Positions 8,774 to 16,787 of a DNA stretch of 64,000 nt are shown here, in pieces (position 1 is the stretch's first letter; every line of letters starts with the position of its first letter). The position numbers were made by a program, and so were the translations under genes. The notes below the pieces were generated by a model that was given only the letters and a program-made list of their open reading frames with translations, did not search any database and was not told where the DNA came from. Source of the DNA: an uncultured Bacteroidales bacterium (GTDB lineage Bacteria > Bacteroidota > Bacteroidia > Bacteroidales > UBA932). The stretch is taken from the NCBI GenBank assembly GCA_944323805.1, contig CALUTW010000001.1, positions 124,001 through 188,000 on the forward strand, given 5' to 3'.

Positions 8774-9650
8774 TCTGCTCCTTGATTTTCTCGAGGTCAT
8801 CTTTCATTCTGACCACGATCTTCTGTATTTCAGTATGATTGGCCTTTGACCCGGTCGTATTGATTTCTCGTCCCATTTCCTGGGCGATGAATCCCAGTTT
8901 CTTGCCGGGAAGCGGGTCATTGTCTATTGTCTCCATGAAATAGCGGCAGTGCTGGCGGAGACGGACCTTCTCCTCATTGATGTCGAGTTTCTCTATGTAA
9001 TATATCATCTCCTGTTCCAGACGGCTTGTGTCCGGCTCCAGACTGAGCTCTGCAAATCTTTCGGTTATCCTGGTCCGGATTGTCCCGATACGCTCCTGCT
9101 CATGGAGCTCGACTTCCCCGACACAGGCAAGGATGTTCGCGACCTTGGCCGTGACGTCATTATAAAGGACTTCTCCCTCCCTTGACCGGAACTCGTTCAC
9201 ATGGCCGATTGCTTCCATAATACAGCCGTAGACAGCTTCCCAGTTGTCATCGTTGATTATTTCCTGCTTTTTCGTATCCATCACGTCCGGGAAACGCATT
9301 ATCGCAGCGATGATTGTCCCCATATCCGGCTCCCCGAATCCGCGGCATTCTTTCCCGGCTGCTTCTGTCAGACCGGCAATCTGTCTGAAATAGCTGAGTG
9401 CAAGCTCCCTGTTGATTACCCTGGCGCTTTCTGCGGCATTTGCCTCAAATGTCATGAAGAAATCGATTGTCCCTCTCTGCAGTTCCCTGGAGAGAGTCTG
9501 GCGCACAAGCATCTCCCTGTCCTTCGGCAGAAGCTGAGTCTTGATGTTCACATCGGCGCTCTTGCTGTTCAATGTCCTGATTTCCACGCATATTTTTCCT
9601 GATTCCAGCAGTACTTCCGCCTTGCCGTAGCCTGTCATTGATTTTATCAT
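8757..9650 (-). CDS. YicC family endoribonuclease-like protein
   Basis: The 297-residue protein matches YicC from end to end. It starts with M-I-K-S-M-T-G-Y-G-K-A and continues with the V-E-I-R-T-L-N-S-K motif. The C-terminal DUF1732-type region contains R-L-R-Q-H-C-R-Y-F and K-L-G-F-I-A-Q-E-M-G-R-E-I-N-T. It ends with the usual K-D-D-L-E-K-I-K-E-Q-S-L-N. E. coli YicC is linked to RNA degradation; the role here is inferred from the family. It is divergent from glnS, with separate -7-like boxes for each direction, and its stop codon lies in the loop of a hairpin. Confidence 0.9.
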   Translation of the reverse strand: MIKSMTGYGKAEVLLESGKICVEIRTLNSKSADVNIKTQLLPKDREMLVRQTLSRELQRGTIDFFMTFEANAAESARVINRELALSYFRQIAGLTEAAGKECRGFGEPDMGTIIAAIMRFPDVMDTKKQEIINDDNWEAVYGCIMEAIGHVNEFRSREGEVLYNDVTAKVANILACVGEVELHEQERIGTIRTRITERFAELSLEPDTSRLEQEMIYYIEKLDINEEKVRLRQHCRYFMETIDNDPLPGKKLGFIAQEMGREINTTGSKANHTEIQKIVVRMKDDLEKIKEQSLNIL

Positions 9651-9684
9651 GATATTGAAATTTTATTTGTCCTGGATTACCGCG

Positions 9685-9692
9685 CAAAGATA
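9685..9692 (-). promoter_or_regulatory. -7-like box for yicC
   Basis: The minus strand reads TATCTTTG, a full match to TAnnTTTG, about 35 bases before the yicC start at 9650. No -33 TTTG is seen at the expected spacing. Confidence 0.5.
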
Positions 9693-9705
9693 ATATATTA
9701 TTTAC

Positions 9706-9713
9706 TATATTTG
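9706..9713 (+). promoter_or_regulatory. -7-like box for glnS
   Basis: TATATTTG matches the Bacteroidetes -7 consensus. The ATG is at 9779, so a leader of about 58 bases is predicted. The box sits 14 bases from the divergent yicC box, so the two promoters may exclude each other. Confidence 0.5.
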
Positions 9714-9778
9714 CACGATTTATAGATGTCTTGGCATGATTCAAGGCATGGATTTTAACAGGTATCAAATCGACATTT

Positions 9779-11452
9779 ATGGAAGAGTCAAGGAACGAGA
9801 CCAGCAGCACAAGCGGAAATCTCAACTTTCTCGAGGAGATCATTGAATCGGATCTCGCATCAGGAAAATGCAGCGGCATCATGACCAGGTTCCCTCCGGA
9901 GCCGAACGGATATCTCCATATAGGGCATGCCAAAAGCATCTGCCTTAATTTCGGCCTGGCGAAGAAATACGGCGGCAAGACCAATCTCAGGTTTGATGAC
10001 ACCAATCCCGTGAAGGAGGATACCGAGTATGTCGATTCGATAAAGGAGGACATCAGGTGGCTCGGTTTCCAGTGGGAGAACGAGAGGTATGCCTCGGACT
10101 ATTTCGACCAGCTTTACGAGTGGGCCGAAGAGCTTATAATGAAAGGTCTGGCTTATGTGGATGACCAGACACAGGAACAGATCAGGGCAGGACGCGGGAC
10201 CGTCCAGACCCCGGGTACCGAAAGCCCGTACAGGAACCGTTCCGTAGAGGAGAACCTCAGGCTGTTCAGGGAGATGAAGGCCGGCAAGTATGCCGACGGG
10301 GAGAAGGTGCTCCGGGCAAAGATCGATATGGCACACCCGAACATGCTGTTCCGCGACCCTCTGATGTACAGGATTATCCATGCGGACCACCACCGGACCG
10401 GAAATAAATGGTGTATCTATCCGATGTATGATTTCGCCCATGGACAGTGCGACAGCATAGAGCATATAACCCATTCGATATGTACCCTGGAGTTCGATGT
10501 GCACAGGCCTCTATATGACTGGTTCATCGAGAAGCTCGGCATTTTCCCGTCTCATCAGTATGAGTTCGCCAGACTGAACCTGACATATACAGTCATGAGC
10601 AAGAGGAAGCTCCTTGAGCTGGTAAGGAACCATTATGTCAGCGGATGGGACGATCCGCGCATGCCTACAATATGCGGCATCAGGAGAAGGGGATATACCC
10701 CGGAATCAGTCAGGATGTTCGCCGAAAAGGTCGGAGTGGCGAAGCGCGAGCAGCTGATTGACCTGCAGCTGATGGAATGGTGTGTACGTCAGGACCTGAA
10801 TGAACGTTCTAACCGCTATATGGTAGTCCAGGACCCGGTAAAGCTCACAATCGTCAACTGGGAGCCGGGGAAAGTGGAGTGGTTCGATGCCCCTCTTAAT
10901 CCTGCAGCCCCTGACGGACCTTCGCGCAAGGTGCCTTTTACCGGAGAGGTATATATAGAGCGTACTGATTTCATGGAGGAGCCTCCAAAGAAATATTTCA
11001 GGCTCAGGCCTGACGGTGAGGTAAGGCTCAAGTACACTTATATTGTGAAGTGCCAGGAAGTCATCAAGGATGCAGACGGGAATATCACTGAAATCAGATG
11101 CACATATGATCCTTCATCAAGACCGGGTGCAGGTGAATGGCGTTCTGTGAAGGGGACAATACACTGGGTGTCGGCAGCACATGCCAGGGAGATAGAGCTC
11201 CGTATATATGACAAGCTTTTTACTGAGCCGCAGATGAATTCCATTCCTGAAGGCAAGGACTACAAGGACTATCTCAACCCGGACTCTCTTGTCGTCACGA
11301 AAGGCTTTGCAGAGCCGGCTCTGCTGGAGGACCGGTCGGGGATTGCAGTCCAGTTCGAACGTACCGGATATTTCTACAAGGATCCGGACAGTACACCGGA
11401 ACATTTCGTCTTCAATAAGACAACATCCCTGAAGGATTCCTTCAAGTTCTGA
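9779..11452 (+). CDS. glnS: Glutaminyl-tRNA synthetase
   Basis: The 557-residue class I synthetase charges tRNA-Gln directly with glutamine. The N-terminal catalytic core has F-P-P-E-P-N-G-Y-L-H-I-G-H-A (HIGH motif, residues ~40-55), L-R-F-D-D-T-N-P, and the KMSKS-equivalent V-M-S-K-R-K-L. P-T-I-C-G-I-R-R-R-G-Y and the C-terminal anticodon-binding beta-barrels (R-T-D-F, G-T-I-H-W-V) are characteristic of GlnRS as opposed to GluRS. Length and layout are normal. It is followed by a strong hairpin with a T-rich tail, so it is probably transcribed alone. Confidence 0.96.
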   Translation: MEESRNETSSTSGNLNFLEEIIESDLASGKCSGIMTRFPPEPNGYLHIGHAKSICLNFGLAKKYGGKTNLRFDDTNPVKEDTEYVDSIKEDIRWLGFQWENERYASDYFDQLYEWAEELIMKGLAYVDDQTQEQIRAGRGTVQTPGTESPYRNRSVEENLRLFREMKAGKYADGEKVLRAKIDMAHPNMLFRDPLMYRIIHADHHRTGNKWCIYPMYDFAHGQCDSIEHITHSICTLEFDVHRPLYDWFIEKLGIFPSHQYEFARLNLTYTVMSKRKLLELVRNHYVSGWDDPRMPTICGIRRRGYTPESVRMFAEKVGVAKREQLIDLQLMEWCVRQDLNERSNRYMVVQDPVKLTIVNWEPGKVEWFDAPLNPAAPDGPSRKVPFTGEVYIERTDFMEEPPKKYFRLRPDGEVRLKYTYIVKCQEVIKDADGNITEIRCTYDPSSRPGAGEWRSVKGTIHWVSAAHAREIELRIYDKLFTEPQMNSIPEGKDYKDYLNPDSLVVTKGFAEPALLEDRSGIAVQFERTGYFYKDPDSTPEHFVFNKTTSLKDSFKF

Positions 11453-11495
11453 TAATTTCATGTCAGCCGTGTCTGACAATTGATGACCATAACAG

Positions 11496-11560
11496 GATGG
11501 CTCAAAAGGTAATTTCCGGCTTTGGCCTTGAAATTTCTCCTTTTGGGTCATCTTCTTTTT
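11496..11560 (+). terminator. Long hairpin with T-rich tail after glnS
   Basis: An imperfect inverted repeat runs from GATGGCTCAAAAGG (11496-11509) plus AATTTC to GAAATTT and CTCCTTTTGGGTCATC (ending 11552), around a CGGCTTTGGCCTT loop. TCTTCTTTTT follows at 11551-11560. It looks like an intrinsic terminator for glnS. The arms are long enough that it could also give a small stable RNA. Confidence 0.65.
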
Positions 11561-11617
11561 GTACTGACATATTCTTTCTTGAAGTATTTGAAAATTAGAG
11601 TGGGAAACAAATGAGTT

Positions 11618-12268
11618 ATGAATTATAACAAAAATGTTTTATATATTCACGGCATGGGAGGAGGCGGAGACAGCCGTATCCCGTCAATCCTGAAGGGACA
11701 GCTGGACGGACTGGATGTCGTCGTGAGGACTTACAGCTTTGATCCGGATGTCGCATGGGGACAGATCTCCTCGTGGGTCGACGAACTGCGGCCGGTGCTT
11801 GTAATAGGGGAGTCGCTGGGATCCCTCAATGCAATACGTGTCACGGGTTGTCCGCATATACTTGTGTCCCCCTCCCTGAATGCCCCGCTCTATCTCGGTT
11901 ATCTTGCGCCACTGGCCCTGATTCCGGGGATTACATGGCTCCTTGACAGGATATACAGGCCCAGGGAGGGAGACCGGCAGAGGCTGCATTTCACTTTCGG
12001 GACAATGCGGAAATACCGCAGGCTGAGAAAGGCTGCCCTGGCATGTTCCCCGGCTCACGGAGGAAAGGATTCTTTCTTTGCCTTTTTCGGCCGTCACGAC
12101 CATTACAGGAAAAGCGGTATTGTCAGTATCGGCACATGGAAACGGTATTTCGGGCAATGCTCCTTTGAAATGTATGACGGTACCCATTTTATGGAGGAGG
12201 AGTTTGTCCTGTCCATGCTGGTCCCGAAAATCATGGAAACTGTCGGTTTTAAGGCAAATTTTGAGTAA
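11618..12268 (+). CDS. Alpha/beta hydrolase-fold protein
   Basis: This 216-residue cytoplasmic protein starts with V-L-Y-I-H-G-M-G-G-G-G, the oxyanion-side motif of small alpha/beta hydrolases. The nucleophile elbow is G-E-S-L-G-S (about residue 66-71). A likely acid lies in F-G-R-H-D-H-Y (about 150), and the catalytic His in Y-D-G-T-H-F-M (about 190). The size and short cap resemble YqiA/RBBP9-like esterases, but the substrate is unknown. No partner gene is evident. The M20 dipeptidase starts 26 bases downstream and may be co-transcribed. Confidence 0.75.
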   Translation: MNYNKNVLYIHGMGGGGDSRIPSILKGQLDGLDVVVRTYSFDPDVAWGQISSWVDELRPVLVIGESLGSLNAIRVTGCPHILVSPSLNAPLYLGYLAPLALIPGITWLLDRIYRPREGDRQRLHFTFGTMRKYRRLRKAALACSPAHGGKDSFFAFFGRHDHYRKSGIVSIGTWKRYFGQCSFEMYDGTHFMEEEFVLSMLVPKIMETVGFKANFE

Positions 12269-12294
12269 ATTGCACGGATTTCAATTCTGTGATT

Positions 12295-13647
12295 ATGAAA
12301 AGTTATATAGAGAAGAACAGGGACAGGTTTCTCGAGGAGCTGTTTTCGCTGCTCAGGATTCCTTCGGTAAGCTCCCATGAAGAAAACAGGGCGGACATGA
12401 AAAGGTGCGCCGGCCGTCTTGTCGAGCTTCTGACGGAAGCCGGAGCAGAGAATGCCAAGGTATATGAGACTGACGGCCATCCTGTCGTCTTTGCTGAGAA
12501 GAAGACCGGGGACGGTCTCCCGACAGTACTTGTGTATGGCCACTATGATGTGCAGCCGGCCGAGCCTCTCGAGCAATGGGTATCGGATCCGTTCGAGCCG
12601 GAGATACGGGACGGGGCCATATATGCCAGAGGGGCAAATGATGATAAGGGACAGCTGTTCATGCATATCAAGGCATTCGAATATATGGTCCGCGAAGCCG
12701 GGCTGCACCATAATGTCAAGTTCATCCTTGAAGGCGAGGAGGAGATAGGCAGTCCGTCGCTGGCGAAATGGGCGGCAGAGCATAAGGATATGCTGGCAGC
12801 GGATGTGATTCTCGTATCGGACACTACAATGATATCCGAGTCCGTACCATCGATCAATTGCGGGATGCGCGGTCTTTCGTATGTGGAAGTCAAGGTTACC
12901 GGACCTGACAAGGACCTGCATTCCGGGCATTATGGAGGGGCGGTGGCCAATCCGATAAACGTCCTGTGCGACATGGTATCATCCCTGATTGACAAGGATG
13001 GCCATATTACCATAAAAGGTTTCTATGACGATGTCGTGGAGCTGTCGGCCGAGGACCGTGCCAAGCTGGCAAGGGCACCGTTCGACCTTGACGGGTATAA
13101 GCAATTCCTCGATATAAGGGAAGTGAAAGGAGAGAAGGGCTACAGCACCCTGGAGCGTACGGGAATCCGTCCATGTCTTGATGTGAACGGGATATGGGGA
13201 GGCTATACCGGGGAAGGGGCGAAGACCGTGCTCCCGTCAGAGGCCCATGCAAAGATATCCATGCGGCTTGTGCCGAACCAGGACAGCGAGACTGTCACAC
13301 GGCTCTTCATGGAGCATTTCAAGGCTATTGCTCCGGACTATGTAAAGGTAGAGGTCAGACCGTGCCATGGAGGTAACGGATTCCTGATACCTATATCTTC
13401 TCCGGCATATCAGGCAGCCTCCAGGGCCATGACGGAGGTATACGGCGTCGAGCCTGTACCGAGCCGTGGCGGAGGAAGCATACCTGTACTTGCGGACCTG
13501 CAGAGGATATTGGGAATTGACCCTTTGCTGATGGGGTTCGGGCTCGAAAGGGATACCATACATTCCCCGAACGAGAGCTATCTTCTCAGCCAGCTTTTCC
13601 GCGGGATGGAGTCCATTGCCTTATTCTATAGATATTATGCTGGATAA
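12295..13647 (+). CDS. M20 family dipeptidase
   Basis: This ~450-residue zinc peptidase should split dipeptides or similar amides in the cytoplasm, as no signal peptide is visible. Metal and catalytic motifs are V-Y-G-H-Y-D-V-Q-P (about residue 80), A-R-G-A-N-D-D-K-G-Q with the bridging Asp, E-G-E-E-E-I-G-S (catalytic Glu pair), and a C-terminal metal-ligand His near I-H-S-P-N-E. A dimerisation domain interrupts the two halves, with H-S-G-H-Y-G-G as in CNDP-like M20 members. I prefer the ATG at 12295; a GTG two codons upstream is possible. It fits the peptide-degrading set found elsewhere in the window. Confidence 0.88.
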   Translation: MKSYIEKNRDRFLEELFSLLRIPSVSSHEENRADMKRCAGRLVELLTEAGAENAKVYETDGHPVVFAEKKTGDGLPTVLVYGHYDVQPAEPLEQWVSDPFEPEIRDGAIYARGANDDKGQLFMHIKAFEYMVREAGLHHNVKFILEGEEEIGSPSLAKWAAEHKDMLAADVILVSDTTMISESVPSINCGMRGLSYVEVKVTGPDKDLHSGHYGGAVANPINVLCDMVSSLIDKDGHITIKGFYDDVVELSAEDRAKLARAPFDLDGYKQFLDIREVKGEKGYSTLERTGIRPCLDVNGIWGGYTGEGAKTVLPSEAHAKISMRLVPNQDSETVTRLFMEHFKAIAPDYVKVEVRPCHGGNGFLIPISSPAYQAASRAMTEVYGVEPVPSRGGGSIPVLADLQRILGIDPLLMGFGLERDTIHSPNESYLLSQLFRGMESIALFYRYYAG

Positions 13648-13689
13648 TGGTGTGAGGTCTACTCACTCTTTTGATAAAATGGAATTATT

Positions 13690-14532
13690 ATGAACAGGGA
13701 AGATTTATACAGGCAGATACAGGCCAAGAGGTCCATGCTGTGCGTAGGACTTGATGTCGATTATGCCAAGATGCCGGAATGTATCAGGAATCTGGCGGAA
13801 AGCGGGGAACTCATGTTCCAGGGACAGGAGTTCAGGGGGACTGCCAGGTCCATTGTAGAGTTCAACAAGGCAATTGTCGATGCGACAGCCCCGCATTGTA
13901 TCGCATACAAGCCCAATCTCGCCTTTTATGAGTGTTATGGCATAGATGGTATGAGGGCTCTCGATGCGACCGTAGACTATATACGGAGCAGGTATCCGGA
14001 GATATTTCTCATAGCTGATGCAAAGAGGGGAGACATAGGCAATACCGCAAAGATGTACGCAAGGGCTTTCTTCGAGACCATGGATTTCGATGCTGTCACT
14101 GTCGCCCCGTATATGGGCGCCGACAGCGTGACCCCGTTCCTGGCATATAAGGACAGGTGGACAATCGTACTTGCCCTTACCTCGAATGCCTCTGCAGCAC
14201 AGTTCCAGATGGCGGAGAAAGATGGCAGGCCGCTCTACAGGGCAGTGATGGAAGAGATGATGGGTATCTCCAATCCTGACAATATGATGTTTGTCGTTGG
14301 CGCCACCAAGGCAGACAAGCTTGCCGAGATACGTTCGTTCTGCCCGGATAATTTCCTGCTTGTGCCGGGGGTCGGTGCGCAGGGAGGTTCAGCCGAGGAG
14401 GTAATGCAGTATGGTGCCAATGACAAGGGTGGCCTCCTCATCAATTCATCGAGAGGTATCCTTTATGCAGACAATACGCGCGACTTTGCATCAGTTGCGG
14501 CAGAGAAAGCGGCTGCTACGGCATCTTTCTGA
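13690..14532 (+). CDS. pyrF: Orotidine 5'-phosphate decarboxylase
   Basis: The enzyme makes UMP from OMP, the last step of pyrimidine synthesis. The 280-residue protein belongs to the longer OMPdecase subtype. It has the catalytic D-A-K-R-G-D-I-G-N-T motif at about residue 110, an early L-C-V-G-L-D-V-D with an active-site Asp, and the phosphate-binding P-G-V-G-A-Q-G-G near the C-terminus. It is not next to other pyr genes; carAB lies 35 kb away in this window. Its TGA stop is part of a short hairpin shared with the convergent serine dehydratase gene. Confidence 0.95.
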   Translation: MNREDLYRQIQAKRSMLCVGLDVDYAKMPECIRNLAESGELMFQGQEFRGTARSIVEFNKAIVDATAPHCIAYKPNLAFYECYGIDGMRALDATVDYIRSRYPEIFLIADAKRGDIGNTAKMYARAFFETMDFDAVTVAPYMGADSVTPFLAYKDRWTIVLALTSNASAAQFQMAEKDGRPLYRAVMEEMMGISNPDNMMFVVGATKADKLAEIRSFCPDNFLLVPGVGAQGGSAEEVMQYGANDKGGLLINSSRGILYADNTRDFASVAAEKAAATASF

Positions 14533-14544
14533 GGCATCTCAGAA
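14527..14544. terminator. Compact hairpin overlapping both convergent stop codons (pyrF / sdaA)
   Basis: TTCTGAG (14527-14533) pairs perfectly with CTCAGAA (14538-14544) around a GCAT loop. The pyrF TGA (14530-14532) lies in one arm and the sdaA stop (14539-14541 on the complement) in the other. A TTTATTT stretch follows on the plus strand. Confidence 0.5.
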
Positions 14545-15759
14545 CTTTATTTCCGTGACTTTCTGCACTTCAGCCGCAAGTCCGCCTTCCCCTGTCTCCT
14601 TGTAGAGTGAAGGAAGGTCCTTGCCTGTCCGTTTCATTACCCTTACGACCTGGTCGAACGAGACGCGGTGCAGTCCGTCGGTATAAGAGGCGTATATGTT
14701 GGCGTCCAGAGCTCTGGCGGCAGCATATGCGTTTCTTTCTATACATGGTATCTGTACAAGCCCGCATACCGGGTCGCATGTCATGCCGAGATGATGTTCC
14801 AGGCCCATTTCCGCTGAATATTCAATCTGGGACGGACTTCCGCCCATAAGCTGGTTGGCTGCTGCCGCTGTCATGGCGCATGCAACTCCCACCTCGCCCT
14901 GGCATCCTACCTCTGCGCCGGAAATGGAGGCATTCTGCTTCACGACATTCCCGACAAGGGCGGCAGTGGCAAGTGACCGCAGAATCCGTGTCTCGCTGTA
15001 CCCGTACACATTCCTGAGATGGTATAGCACAGCAGGAAGAACTCCGCACGAGCCGCATGTCGGTGCCGTGACGATAGTCCCGCCGGATGCATTCTCTTCG
15101 CTTACAGCGAGTGCATATGCAAAGATAAGTCCCCTGGTGCGGAGCACGTCCTTGTATCCTTCGGCCCTTACGAAATAGCTCGCGGCCTTTCTTCTGAGAT
15201 GCAGTGGCCCGGGAAGTATGCCTTCCATGTCAAGTCCGCGCTCGATTGATGCGCACATTGCCTTCCAGACCTCGTTGAGATAGTCCCAGACGTCGCTCTC
15301 TTCGTGTTCCGCGACATATTCCCAGTATGAACGGTTATTGCTGTTGCACCAGTCGAGAAGATCTGTCATGCAGTTCAGGGGATATATGTCCGGATGCCTG
15401 TCGAGGGGAAGTCGGTCGCATGTAATATCGCCGCCTCCAATGCTGTAGAAAGTCCATTCATCGTGTCTTTCCCCGTCAGCGCCTATTACGGAGAAGGTCA
15501 TCCCGTTCGGATGCCCCGGCAGGAATACCTTCGGCTGCCATTCGAGTTCGACCGTGCCGTGCGGCGACAGCACCTCGTTGATTGCCACATCTGTAAGATG
15601 GCCCTTGCCTGTAGCTGCAAGGGATCCGTACAGGGTAACATGGAATTTTCCGGCATCCCTGTGATGCTCCAGATACATTCCGGCAGCTTTCTGAGGGCCC
15701 ATTGTATGGCTGCTCGACGGGCCTTTCCCTATCTTGTATATGTCCTTTATCGATTTCAT
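14539..15759 (-). CDS. sdaA: L-serine ammonia-lyase (iron-sulfur type, single chain)
   Basis: It deaminates L-serine to pyruvate and ammonia using a 4Fe-4S cluster. The 406-residue chain carries both domains of the family in one polypeptide. The beta domain opens with K-G-P-S-S-S-H-T-M-G-P; the alpha domain has P-T-C-G-S-C-G-V-L-P and C-D-P-V-C-G-L-V-Q-I-P-C-I-E-R-N, whose cysteines are the cluster ligands. It is the last gene of a tight minus-strand operon after the DPP IV-type peptidase and the oxidoreductase, with gaps of 5 and 12 bases. That context suggests it helps convert peptide-derived serine to pyruvate. Confidence 0.94.
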   Translation of the reverse strand: MKSIKDIYKIGKGPSSSHTMGPQKAAGMYLEHHRDAGKFHVTLYGSLAATGKGHLTDVAINEVLSPHGTVELEWQPKVFLPGHPNGMTFSVIGADGERHDEWTFYSIGGGDITCDRLPLDRHPDIYPLNCMTDLLDWCNSNNRSYWEYVAEHEESDVWDYLNEVWKAMCASIERGLDMEGILPGPLHLRRKAASYFVRAEGYKDVLRTRGLIFAYALAVSEENASGGTIVTAPTCGSCGVLPAVLYHLRNVYGYSETRILRSLATAALVGNVVKQNASISGAEVGCQGEVGVACAMTAAAANQLMGGSPSQIEYSAEMGLEHHLGMTCDPVCGLVQIPCIERNAYAAARALDANIYASYTDGLHRVSFDQVVRVMKRTGKDLPSLYKETGEGGLAAEVQKVTEIKF

Positions 15760-15771
15760 GATGGTATTTTA

Positions 15772-16782
15772 CTAAAGAGGATTGCCTGCAATCCGGGGCT
15801 TTTCCTGCGGGAATATGACTCCCCATTCCTTGCGGAGACTGTCCATTATTCCCATTACCCGGACCGTCTCGCTGTGCGGCATGAATTCCGTCTCTGTCTT
15901 CCCGGCACGAATTGCCTGGATACATGCCCTGACCTGATACTCGAAGCCGGTAATCTGCTCCGGAGCCTCGATTGTCTCTTCGAGCTCATGCGAGGAGGAA
16001 TATATCCATGCCCGGAGAGGGTTGTTGATGTTGTCAAGCACGATATATCCCTTGTCTCCGCTGATTATTGCCTGTCTTTCGCTGGCACACATGGCCGTAG
16101 CCTGCATGACAGCCATCCTGCCGTCCGGCCAGATGAAGGTAATGCTGTCCTGCATGTCGACTCCTGAAGGGGATTTTACGCATGATGAAACGATTCTCTC
16201 CATGCCGTCTCCGAACATCATCATGGCAAAATTTATTACATAGACCCCGAGGTCAAGAAGGGCTCCTCCGCCGAGTCCCGGGGAGACAATCCTTTCTTTC
16301 CCGGCAACAGGATACCCGAGGTGGGCCGTAATCATCATCGGAGTACCGATTCTTCCGCTGCGAAGTATGTCGGACACTGTTTTCCTGAACGGCATGTACC
16401 TTGTCCAGATGGCTTCCGCAAGGAATACGCCCTTCTCTTCCGAAATCCGGACCGTTTCTTCAGCTTCCGCCCTGTTCAGCATGAACGATTTCTCGCAGAG
16501 CACAGGCTTATCCTTCTCGAGGCACATCTTTACGTGAGGGAAGTGCAGACTGTGAGGCGTAGCGACATAGATCAGCTGGATTTCAGGGTCCTCCGCCATC
16601 TCCTCATACGAGCCGTAGGCTTTCCTTACATTGTGCCTGCGGGCAAATTCCCCGGCCCTGGCAATGTCCCTCGATGCGATGCCGTATGCCTCCGCATCAT
16701 CCATCCGGCCAAGGGTATATGCCATCTTTTCGGCAATATGGCCGGCGCCTATTATCCCTATCCTGAACCTTTCCATATGCAT
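15772..16782 (-). CDS. Gfo/Idh/MocA family NAD(P)-dependent oxidoreductase
   Basis: The 336-residue protein begins with the Rossmann motif R-I-G-I-I-G-A-G-H-I-A-E-K. The family's V-A-T-P-H-S-L-H and C-E-K-S-F-M-L-N motifs follow; the Lys of E-K is typical of the active site. A C-terminal alpha/beta substrate domain starts near residue 130. It resembles dihydrodiol- or sugar-dehydrogenase-like members, but the substrate cannot be read from sequence. ATGs at 16782 and 16776 are both possible starts. It sits between the DPP IV-type and serine dehydratase genes in one operon; no functional link is obvious. Confidence 0.85.
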   Translation of the reverse strand: MHMERFRIGIIGAGHIAEKMAYTLGRMDDAEAYGIASRDIARAGEFARRHNVRKAYGSYEEMAEDPEIQLIYVATPHSLHFPHVKMCLEKDKPVLCEKSFMLNRAEAEETVRISEEKGVFLAEAIWTRYMPFRKTVSDILRSGRIGTPMMITAHLGYPVAGKERIVSPGLGGGALLDLGVYVINFAMMMFGDGMERIVSSCVKSPSGVDMQDSITFIWPDGRMAVMQATAMCASERQAIISGDKGYIVLDNINNPLRAWIYSSSHELEETIEAPEQITGFEYQVRACIQAIRAGKTETEFMPHSETVRVMGIMDSLRKEWGVIFPQEKPRIAGNPL

Positions 16783-16787
16783 GTCCC

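Noticed and set aside
15394..16167. 257-codon plus-strand frame across the serine dehydratase and oxidoreductase genes
   Set aside because: It spans two well-supported minus-strand genes; its Cys/His/Arg-rich composition is typical of antisense translation.
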